The notes under the pieces are model-generated. The model saw only the letters and a list, made by a program, of their open reading frames with translations, was not told the origin of the DNA and searched no databases. This document shows, piece after piece, positions 1 through 7,219 of a DNA stretch of 42,820 nucleotides. The position numbers and the translations under genes were made by a program. Origin of the DNA: RGIG9060 sp045645985 (GTDB taxonomy: Bacteria; Spirochaetota; Spirochaetia; Treponematales; Treponemataceae); the NCBI GenBank assembly GCA_045645985.1, contig JAZRJV010000060.1, forward strand, positions 1 to 42,820, read 5' to 3'. How positions within the stretch are numbered: position 1 is the first letter of the stretch; every line of letters begins with the position of its first letter.

Positions 1-3000
1 AAAATATATTTCAGATATCACATCATCTAATGACCTAAATCCAAAATTAAAATAGTTTATATTATTAAGTATAATTTCAAACCTTTTTTTCAATAACCTA
101 CAGATAAGAATTTTATCTTCTACGGTCAGCATCTTTTCATAGTAAAGCATTTTTATGTAATTTACTATAGGATACTTTCTAGAATCAAACGATAATACAC
201 TATCCTCCTCTATCATCGAAAAAATTGTAACTTTAACGGTCTCTGATTTAAAATTACGAATAAAATAAGGATCTATAAAGACAGTATAATTATTTTCAAA
301 AAACTCTTGTGTTTTTATTTTTAGTTTTTCTGGTAAATATTCATATCCATACAAACATAACTGTTTTTCATAAGAAAAATCTTCTTCTAATAATTGAATA
401 ATTTCAGACTTCATAAAAACTTGTTTTATCAACTCTGGATAAGTATTAAGTTGTGTTAAAACATAATAGTAAGAAAAAAATTCCGATAAACTATATCTTT
501 GCTTTTTTACCAATTCTCTTTCATCTAAAATATACTCTTTTATTATCCATTCAAATATAAACTTATATTCATCTTCATCTTTTATTTGTTTTAAATATTC
601 CTCAAAAGGTGTTTTTGCTCCCCAAATTTTACCTCGTTGTATCATATTCATTACTTGTTTATTTATATCTTTAGGATCCTTTATCTCTGAATAAATAAAC
701 TCGTTAAGTTTTTTTGTTATAGTATTATCCAAATACTTAGAAATTTCACTAGTAAGAAAAAAATAAGATCTTGCATTTTTTTGATTATAAACTTTATAAA
801 TAAATATATTTAGAAACGAATTAAATAAAACTTGAATTTCTTTTGAATTCAAATATCGCATAATTTTATCTACAACTAATTTTAAAAAATCTTCATCACT
901 ATCATTACCAAAATAAGAAATAGAACAGATTATTATTTTCTGTAAATAAAAACTAAAGTCTTTCATTCTTCCAATCAATGGAATTATTTTTTCTTCTGAC
1001 ATAAATAATTCCATTGAAAGTCCTGTATATTCAAAAAAATTTAAAAGTCGAATTGAGTTTATTAATTCATCATTAGATTCTTCTCCAGATAATTTCCATG
1101 AAATACTATATCTTTTTGCCTGATTTGATTTTGAAGAATCTTTAGTTGATGCATCAACATTAAAAAAATCCAAATACTTATATGGCTCTGAAAATTCTCT
1201 TATTTTTAATAAATCGACAAGATGTTTATTAGAATTTTTATATTGATATGTAAGAATATTTAAATATTGACCTTGATACAAAGCTATAAAAAATTTTAAT
1301 TGATCCTCTTTGCAATTATCCAATGCAATTTGCATTAAATTTAATATTTCTTCTTTTTTATCCGTGTTAAAATGAACATTTTCAAAAATATGCATTAATG
1401 AAATCTTTCGGACAATAAAAAGGCTGTCTGGATTTGCACTGTCTTCGGGATGCCAGTTATTCAACAAGTTTTTTAGTTCATCATATTGAAATTTTAAAAT
1501 ATACATCCAAGCTTTAGAAAACATAATAATATTATGTAATTTGGGATACTCTGAGAGTCTTTTATGATAATAATCTAATTTTTCAACATCATCGTGTTCT
1601 CTATAATATTTTAGAATTAATTCCATAAAAATATAAGCATCTGTTTCTATGTAATTTAATTTATCAAACATCTCAATAATTTCTTTAATCTTATCTTCTT
1701 CAAAAAGATTACTTAAAGAATAGTAATTTCCTAAGCACCATCTATATAAAAAGATAAAATGATTTTCTGTCCATTCTGGTATAGCTAATGCTAACTTTTG
1801 AACTGGATATATAAAATTCCGAGAATAAGTTAAATTCTGAAAGGAAAATAGATTTACTGTATTATACTGATTAAAATCATCAACAGTCAAAAGTTTTGAA
1901 TTCGATGCTACAATATTACGAATTATGCCATATTCTTTATCTTTTATCGATTCAATTTGATTTATCTCTTTCAAATTTTCGCTATCATTTTTATCACTTC
2001 CTTTATTTTCTTTTAAGCATCCAAAAACAAAATTATTTAAATCTGAATAAGATAACTCATTTGGCTGTTTTGGGGAACAGTCTTCGATAGCAAGGTTGAG
2101 CTTTGACTTGGATTCTGAAGAGGAATACAAATCTAACATTTTTATTCGAATTATATAATTATTATGATAAAATAAATCTAATGCTTTCTCATATTCTTTA
2201 TCTTCGTCAGTAGTTGGCTTCGGATTCACATCAAATAAAAAAATTGGATTTGGTTTTTCTGTATTTCCACCTTTTTGCATTGTTCTTTTGAGTTCTTTTA
2301 TCCAATATCTAAAATTTGAGTCTCTTCCAGAAAATCCCATTAAGCAAAATGGATTTTCCAAAATTTTTACTTTCATGAAATTTGAAAAATCTTCATGATC
2401 TGTACTATATCTTTCGAAATCAGTTGTTGTAATTAAATATAAATAATTATATGTATTGTCAAAATTATATTCATTTTCTTTTATTTGTTTATCTGTCCTG
2501 ATAGATCCATGTAATTTAACTATTCTATCATTATTTCTACACCTCAATTCTTTTGCTGATAATATAGTAGTATATTTTTCATCTTTCGCATTAGCTCTTT
2601 CTAACAAATCATCCCAATTGGTAGTAATAATATCACACCAGTTCAAATCCAAAAGTTTATAATGAAATGATAAATCATCTGTTGATTTATCAATACTATT
2701 TATTTTATTTTCAATATATAAATCAAGAAATTCACGAGAACCTTTATATTTTTCGTATTTTTCTGCAAATTCAGATTCCCCCATTGCTTGTATTTTTTTT
2801 CTTATTTTGTCGGTTTCATTATTTTTACATTCTAAATTATCTGGAAACATTTCCATGTATGCAGGAACCAATAACGCTAACCAATCTTCATATTGAGAAT
2901 CATTTTCATTTTTATATGTATTTGCATTTTTACTAAAACCAGCCCCCACCATTACAGAAATAGACTTTGTATTTAATTTACTTTTGATGTAATTAAGACA

Positions 3001-3087
3001 CATAGAAATTCTCTTAATTTCATCAGTCTCTTTTTCATATTTCTCATAATCAAATAATTGAGGATGTTTTATTAGTTGGGTTTTCAT
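1..3087 (-). CDS. SIR2-domain protein with long helical C-terminus, probable anti-phage effector (3' end outside window)
   Basis: The minus frame beginning at the ATG at 3087 stays open for all 1029 codons to the left edge, so the C-terminus is missing. Residues about 35-290 carry the SIR2 (sirtuin/NADase) landmarks: GAGFS at 48-52, TTNWD at 155-159, KLHG at 191-194 and GFSGRD at 251-256. N157 and H193 fit the Asn/His pair needed for NAD+ hydrolysis in defence SIR2 proteins. The rest, over 700 residues, is charged and looks alpha-helical, with no other domain I recognise. Size and layout resemble defence-associated sirtuins (DSR type), in which SIR2 depletes NAD+ after phage sensing by the C-terminal part. 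The start is 4 bases past the stop of the SieB-like gene, so the two are probably cotranscribed and coupled. The SIR2 call is firm; the defence role is inferred from architecture and neighbours. Confidence 0.88.
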   Translation of the reverse strand, partial: MKTQLIKHPQLFDYEKYEKETDEIKRISMCLNYIKSKLNTKSISVMVGAGFSKNANTYKNENDSQYEDWLALLVPAYMEMFPDNLECKNNETDKIRKKIQAMGESEFAEKYEKYKGSREFLDLYIENKINSIDKSTDDLSFHYKLLDLNWCDIITTNWDDLLERANAKDEKYTTILSAKELRCRNNDRIVKLHGSIRTDKQIKENEYNFDNTYNYLYLITTTDFERYSTDHEDFSNFMKVKILENPFCLMGFSGRDSNFRYWIKELKRTMQKGGNTEKPNPIFLFDVNPKPTTDEDKEYEKALDLFYHNNYIIRIKMLDLYSSSESKSKLNLAIEDCSPKQPNELSYSDLNNFVFGCLKENKGSDKNDSENLKEINQIESIKDKEYGIIRNIVASNSKLLTVDDFNQYNTVNLFSFQNLTYSRNFIYPVQKLALAIPEWTENHFIFLYRWCLGNYYSLSNLFEEDKIKEIIEMFDKLNYIETDAYIFMELILKYYREHDDVEKLDYYHKRLSEYPKLHNIIMFSKAWMYILKFQYDELKNLLNNWHPEDSANPDSLFIVRKISLMHIFENVHFNTDKKEEILNLMQIALDNCKEDQLKFFIALYQGQYLNILTYQYKNSNKHLVDLLKIREFSEPYKYLDFFNVDASTKDSSKSNQAKRYSISWKLSGEESNDELINSIRLLNFFEYTGLSMELFMSEEKIIPLIGRMKDFSFYLQKIIICSISYFGNDSDEDFLKLVVDKIMRYLNSKEIQVLFNSFLNIFIYKVYNQKNARSYFFLTSEISKYLDNTITKKLNEFIYSEIKDPKDINKQVMNMIQRGKIWGAKTPFEEYLKQIKDEDEYKFIFEWIIKEYILDERELVKKQRYSLSEFFSYYYVLTQLNTYPELIKQVFMKSEIIQLLEEDFSYEKQLCLYGYEYLPEKLKIKTQEFFENNYTVFIDPYFIRNFKSETVKVTIFSMIEEDSVLSFDSRKYPIVNYIKMLYYEKMLTVEDKILICRLLKKRFEIILNNINYFNFGFRSLDDVISEIYF

Positions 3088-3091
3088 CTAC

Positions 3092-3637
3092 TTACACCTC
3101 TTCGAAATGCCCTATTTTTCCGTATTTTTCTGCAGAAAATTTTAAAAGCTCATAAAAATCGGAAGTAAGAATGTATTTTACATAGTGACCATCAGTATCA
3201 TAGCCTTCTTGTCTTTTTACATAAGTCGAAGTAAATAATCTATTACCACAAAAATATAAATTACCTTTTATTACAATAGGAGTATTATTGTTTCTTAAAA
3301 ATGTTTTTAGAAAATTTATATCATCTCTACATAAGCTATCAACGAAATCCCAAAGAGATTCTTGACTTATTTGCATTCTCTTTTGTTTATATATTTCATC
3401 TATTTCTTGTAATTCTTTTTTTCTCTTGTTATTATTGATTATCCACATTAAAAACTGAATTAATATAAACAAAACACCAAAACAAAAAAAATAATACCCT
3501 AACTTAGAAAATCTTTCGATTAACCAAAACGCATCAGGAGTAAAAGCAAAAATGCTTGCAGATATAACAAGACTTATAACAGTAGACATAAAGTGTTTCT
3601 CTAAAAAAATCTTAAATATTTCGCTAATCTTTTCCAT
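3092..3637 (-). CDS. SieB-like (superinfection exclusion B) two-helix membrane protein
   Basis: 181 residues. Two hydrophobic segments at about 18-40 and 46-67 form a hairpin, followed by a lysine/arginine-rich stretch and a soluble C-terminal domain of about 100 residues. That layout, and the C-terminal pattern of a helix reading SLCRDDINFLKTFL followed by a short strand-rich region, fit the SieB-like family of phage superinfection exclusion proteins. I place it there from overall pattern, not from a diagnostic motif. A strong Shine-Dalgarno GGAGGA (3642-3647) precedes the ATG. The SIR2 gene starts 4 bases after its stop. It may be the membrane sensor or anchor of the SIR2 effector. Alternatively it is an independent exclusion protein or just an uncharacterised membrane protein. 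Confidence 0.6.
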   Translation of the reverse strand: MEKISEIFKIFLEKHFMSTVISLVISASIFAFTPDAFWLIERFSKLGYYFFCFGVLFILIQFLMWIINNNKRKKELQEIDEIYKQKRMQISQESLWDFVDSLCRDDINFLKTFLRNNNTPIVIKGNLYFCGNRLFTSTYVKRQEGYDTDGHYVKYILTSDFYELLKFSAEKYGKIGHFEEV

Positions 3638-3646
3638 ATTTTCCTC

Positions 3647-3685
3647 CTACACAATCCTCCTCCCTGTTACTACTTCATAAATCAG
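3647..3685 (-). pseudogene. Remnant of a second hsdS 3' end
   Basis: The minus strand here encodes LIYEVVTGRRIV and a stop, preceded directly by an in-frame stop. The intact HsdS of this locus ends LIYEVVTGKKEI. At DNA level 16 consecutive bases are identical between the two places (3669-3684 and 5887-5902). It is therefore best read as the last codons of a lost or rearranged specificity-subunit gene lying just upstream of the SieB-like gene, and it overlaps the latter's ribosome-binding region. The match is short, so descent rather than chance is a strong inference, not proof. Confidence 0.6.
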
Positions 3686-3689
3686 CTAT

Positions 3690-3849
3690 TTTTTTTTGTA
3701 TTATCAACATCTTTCAAACAAAACTCATCATTTATTTTTATTATTAATAATACCATTAACCGTAATAAAACTATATAGTTAGAATAGTGTGAATCTTCGT
3801 TTTGCACAATCAATTCTTCTTTCGTCATCCATTCTTATATTTCCATTTT
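3690..3849. other. AT-rich intergenic gap between the ATPase-nuclease and SieB-like genes
   Basis: This stretch has no convincing gene. It contains a 12-base perfect palindrome, AACTATATAGTT (3769-3780), and a 17-codon minus-strand reading frame (3779-3832) that I do not regard as a gene. No promoter with both a good -10 and -35 box was found, so the SieB-like/SIR2 pair may be read through from the R-M genes or use a promoter I cannot define. Confidence 0.4.
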
Positions 3850-5862
3850 TTAATAATTTGGTAATCCCAATTTATCAAAAAAAGCTTTATTTCTTTCTAA
3901 CGCACCTTGATAAAGTTGATCAAATGAAATTACTTCAATATATGTTTTTAAATTTTTCTTATATCCAAAATATCCCATTTTATCAAATGTCTCCGTAAGA
4001 TCTTCATCAATGCACTGATCTTTTAAAGAAGTTGTTAAATCTGCAACTATGTATATAAAACCAGGTAAGTCTTCTGAAGCAGGAATAAGTCTTCCAGTTT
4101 TGGTTTTACATTTCCCACGTCTTATTTCTTTTAAATATTCTAAAGTCTGCCGAATTGGGTTTTCTTCAACAGTCATGTCATCACGCATTGGACGTTTAAG
4201 TTCTACAATTGTAATTGACCCAATTGGTAATGTACTTTTGTCTGAAAAAAGAAGAGGCTCATCATATACATTCAAACTTAATATATCAGGTCTTCTTTTA
4301 TCACTTGAAGAAAAAACAGGCATTTCTTTCAACGGCTTATCAGATGATAGATAATTATGGAATGCTAAACGTTCATTTATAAGCCATAGATTATTTATAT
4401 CAGTATCAACTTCATCAGATTCTTTTTTCATTGGCATAATTAGATTATGAATAATTGATTCTTTTTCATATTTTCCTTCATCATTTATTTGTAATGCTTT
4501 GGAAAGCAAATCTAATATTACGCGCCTATGAGATACATAACTTGCAAGATCTGATTGTTTTAATTCTGAAGCTGTTATCAAATATTTATCCAATAATTCC
4601 TTATATTGAGTAATTTTTTCTTCTGTAAGATTTTGAGATAAATCAGTTTCTTGTAATTGATGTCCGTTTTCAATTACTTGTTCTTCGATTTTTGCTAGTT
4701 CCTTATGAAGATGAATATCTAATTCTTTATCAGAAATATTTGGATCAATAATTTGATCTTCATTAGGAAGTTTTTTTAACAAAGCTTTATAGCGAGGAGC
4801 TTTATTATCTACAAAATTATTAATTCTTTCTTTTCCTTTTTCAATATTCTTTTCCAAAACATCTTTTAAAAAGTCATTTATAGAACTAATTATTGTATAT
4901 ACTATTTCTCTTTTACTTAATTCATCAAAAAGATTTTCTTCATCTAAATCAAACTCGTCCCGTTCTGCTAATACATGTTCATCTAGATATTTTGAAGAAA
5001 CAAATGTTTGCAAATATACTTCTTCATTCTTTTCAATAATAGAACCATACAATCCGGGTACTTTTCCTTTTAATGGAATCTTTTCAACAACTCGATTTGC
5101 AGCACATAAAACAATATTATGATTTTTTTCCACATTTGCATTGATTTTTACATGAGAAATTTCAAAAGGAATATCTTTTACATTGATTTGAATAGGTTTA
5201 CTTTTTGACAACATTAATTCATCAAAAAGTACGTTCAAAGAAATAATAGACTTTTCTTTTTTGTCTATTATTTCAATTTGAGGAGCTCCGCCCTCCCTCA
5301 AGAAAAACCATATGCAGTGCTGCAATAACAAATTAGCAAGAGAAGATATACCATTAGGAAAAGTTTTTATATATTTTTCTTTTAAATTATTCAGAGTAAT
5401 AACTGTTTTAACATCCTCATTAACAACTTCTTCTCTTAAATCAGTAATTCCTGCTATAGAAAAATTGAAACTTCTTTTAGTTATTGTCGATTCTTTTTCA
5501 AAATTGCTTCGGATTTGTATGTCATCAAAGACTTTTAACCAAAGAAGTCTCCCCATACCATGACATCCTTTATCTTTTTTGTAATCACTATCTAAAGTTA
5601 AAAACGATTTAAAGTTTTCCTCGTTAAAACCAACTCCATTATCTGTAATTTCAAAACCAATAATATTTAAATTTTCATCTTCGAATAAAGGAGTCTCTTC
5701 TCGTAAAATAGAGATAGAAATTTTACCATTTTCAGGATTTTTTAATTCATCAATTGCTTGTATAGAATTTACTAAAGCTTCAGCTAAAACCATTATTGTT
5801 TTTGTTTTTGGAAGATGTGTATTACGAACACGTCCTGATAAATTTGTATTTAATAAATCCAT
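3850..5862 (-). CDS. GHKL (MutL/MORC-like) ATPase fused to a PD-(D/E)xK-like nuclease domain, R-M associated
   Basis: 670 residues. The GHKL ATP-binding fold is clear: N box EALVNS (29-33), G1 box DNGVGF (74-79) and a G2 lid of type KGCHGMGRLLWLK (98-110), the form seen in MORC-like bacterial ATPases. An S5-type region follows (about 130-290), then a charged helical linker (about 310-480). The C-terminal part carries RRPDIL with D526, VELKRP with E554 and K556, and Q572 in the next helix, which is the PD-(D/E)xK nuclease signature. GHKL ATPases in restriction-modification loci were described by Iyer, Abhiman and Aravind (2008). The start lies 3 bases after the hsdS stop with AAGGA about 10 bases upstream, so it belongs to the R-M operon. 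It could supply the DNA-cleaving partner in the absence of HsdR, or act as an add-on restriction system. Confidence 0.8.
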   Translation of the reverse strand: MDLLNTNLSGRVRNTHLPKTKTIMVLAEALVNSIQAIDELKNPENGKISISILREETPLFEDENLNIIGFEITDNGVGFNEENFKSFLTLDSDYKKDKGCHGMGRLLWLKVFDDIQIRSNFEKESTITKRSFNFSIAGITDLREEVVNEDVKTVITLNNLKEKYIKTFPNGISSLANLLLQHCIWFFLREGGAPQIEIIDKKEKSIISLNVLFDELMLSKSKPIQINVKDIPFEISHVKINANVEKNHNIVLCAANRVVEKIPLKGKVPGLYGSIIEKNEEVYLQTFVSSKYLDEHVLAERDEFDLDEENLFDELSKREIVYTIISSINDFLKDVLEKNIEKGKERINNFVDNKAPRYKALLKKLPNEDQIIDPNISDKELDIHLHKELAKIEEQVIENGHQLQETDLSQNLTEEKITQYKELLDKYLITASELKQSDLASYVSHRRVILDLLSKALQINDEGKYEKESIIHNLIMPMKKESDEVDTDINNLWLINERLAFHNYLSSDKPLKEMPVFSSSDKRRPDILSLNVYDEPLLFSDKSTLPIGSITIVELKRPMRDDMTVEENPIRQTLEYLKEIRRGKCKTKTGRLIPASEDLPGFIYIVADLTTSLKDQCIDEDLTETFDKMGYFGYKKNLKTYIEVISFDQLYQGALERNKAFFDKLGLPNY

Positions 5863-5865
5863 AAA

Positions 5866-7140
5866 TTATATTTCCTTCTTCCCAGTAACTACTTCATAAA
5901 TCAACGACTTCTTGTATGCCTCTAATTCTACCACAAGTTGTTCTTTTTTTGTAATAAGTGCGTCGATTTCGGAACATTTTTGGTCGAGGTAATCAGCTAT
6001 TTGTTGTTGTTCTGAAAGAGGTGGAAGAGCTACAAAAATATTTGCAATTTCAGTTGCAGAAATATGAACTACTTTTAATTTTGTTTTCCCTAAACTTTTT
6101 TGTGTTTGACCATAACTATTATAAACATAATTAAGAAATCGAGGTTCTTGAGAATGACTCAAAACAATTATATCACCACCAGCTAAACATTTTTCATTTC
6201 CAAGATAGACAATATTCTTTCCTATTTCTTCTGGTAATTCTCCTGTACATGCAAATAAAATATCTCCAAAAGAAAAATACTGCAAAACATTATAAAACGA
6301 TTTATTAGTTCTTGTCATACAGTCATAAAAAGCATTATCGTATTTTGAATAAATCTCTCCATAACGAACACAAGATGAATCACCATCTTGAACAATTTGC
6401 TCCTTCGTTATTCCATTACCTTTACGCATATTATTTGCAATAAATTTCGTCCTTATTACTTCCCAACTCTCCGGTATGTCCCCAATCCATTCAATTCCGC
6501 TGTTTTTCATTTTTGCATTAGGATTTAACCCTTTTGTAACAGCTTCGGTGATAATAGCTTGTTTAAGTTTTTTGTATTCTTCAATACTTTCACGAGTCTT
6601 TGAAATAGTCGAATCGATTTCACTTACTTTTTTATCTAAATAATCAGCAATTTGCTGTTGTTCAGCAAGAGGTGGGACAATACTATAAATTGCTCCAAAA
6701 TCAGATTCTGTCAAGGAACTTCTAAGATTTTTGGATAAATGCACAAATATCTTTTCATCATCTATCCAACGCAATAAATAGTCATAATACCTATTTAGAA
6801 AACCTGAGTACATTTTAAATCGACTATAAGCAGGACTTGTCAATCCATCATTTCTTACAACACCAACACATCGAGGAGTTACATCGATATCAAACAAACA
6901 TAATAATAAATCATCAACTTCAACATATTGATAACCATCCCATGTTGTTGGCATTTTTCCACTTGGATTTTCTAAATTTCTTTTTATTACACCATTCATA
7001 GTAAGAGAAATAATATCTTGTCCATTATAATGTTCACAAATATTTTTCTCTTTATACATTATGTTTTTATATCTACAAACTTCCCAATCCTCAGGAATCT
7101 CTCCAATCCATTCAATTCCGCTGTCTTTCATTTTTCGCAT
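5866..7140 (-). CDS. hsdS: Type I restriction-modification specificity subunit HsdS
   Basis: 424 residues with two half-repeats, each a target recognition domain followed by a coiled spacer. Both halves start with a GIEWIG(E/D)IP(E)xWEV motif (residues 8-20 and about 214-226) and both spacers contain PPLxEQQQIADYLD followed by a dimerising helix. HsdS selects the DNA target for methylation by HsdM and, in complete systems, cleavage by HsdR. Each recognition domain would read one half of a split target; the target itself cannot be read from sequence. The ATG at 7140 is used here; a second ATG lies at 7131 in the same frame. Upstream AGGGAAGAG is a weak ribosome-binding site. The 22-base match between the two half-starts (6482-6503 and 7103-7124) could support recombination. 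Confidence 0.95.
   Translation of the reverse strand: MRKMKDSGIEWIGEIPEDWEVCRYKNIMYKEKNICEHYNGQDIISLTMNGVIKRNLENPSGKMPTTWDGYQYVEVDDLLLCLFDIDVTPRCVGVVRNDGLTSPAYSRFKMYSGFLNRYYDYLLRWIDDEKIFVHLSKNLRSSLTESDFGAIYSIVPPLAEQQQIADYLDKKVSEIDSTISKTRESIEEYKKLKQAIITEAVTKGLNPNAKMKNSGIEWIGDIPESWEVIRTKFIANNMRKGNGITKEQIVQDGDSSCVRYGEIYSKYDNAFYDCMTRTNKSFYNVLQYFSFGDILFACTGELPEEIGKNIVYLGNEKCLAGGDIIVLSHSQEPRFLNYVYNSYGQTQKSLGKTKLKVVHISATEIANIFVALPPLSEQQQIADYLDQKCSEIDALITKKEQLVVELEAYKKSLIYEVVTGKKEI
6482..6503. repeat. HsdS half-repeat, copy A
   Basis: Twenty-two bases identical to 7103-7124 in direct orientation, encoding the GIEWIG start of the second recognition half. It marks the internal duplication of HsdS and is a possible crossover site for exchange of recognition domains. 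Confidence 0.8.
7103..7124. repeat. HsdS half-repeat, copy B
   Basis: Partner of 6482-6503, encoding the GIEWIG start of the first recognition half near the HsdS N-terminus. Same orientation, perfect over 22 bases. Confidence 0.8.
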
Positions 7141-7180
7141 TTTGTTTTCTCTTCCCTAATCAAAATTCCTTTTTCCCCTA

Positions 7181-7199
7181 GATTTTGCGTAGCAAAATC
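7181..7199. repeat. Hairpin between hsdM and hsdS
   Basis: GATTTTG and CAAAATC arms of 7 bases enclose a 5-base loop in the 79-base gap between the hsdM stop and the hsdS start. There is no U-tract after it on the minus strand, so it is not a normal terminator. It could stabilise the upstream hsdM message or modulate hsdS expression relative to hsdM. Confidence 0.45.
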
Positions 7200-7219
7200 G
7201 AATCCGTGTGGCAATTATC

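Noticed and set aside
1896..2936. Small plus-strand reading frames of 64-89 codons
   Set aside because: They lie antisense to the continuous SIR2 frame, have leucine/phenylalanine-rich content typical of antisense AT-rich DNA, and have no ribosome-binding sites.
3690..3780. Possible promoter for the SieB-like/SIR2 pair
   Set aside because: Several TATTAT/TATAGT boxes exist but none with a -35 box at acceptable spacing in this AT-rich stretch.
3779..3832. 17-codon minus frame MDDERRIDCAKRRFTLF in the gap before the SieB-like gene
   Set aside because: Too short, no good ribosome-binding site and no similarity I recognise; could be a scrap of a lost gene but nothing supports it.
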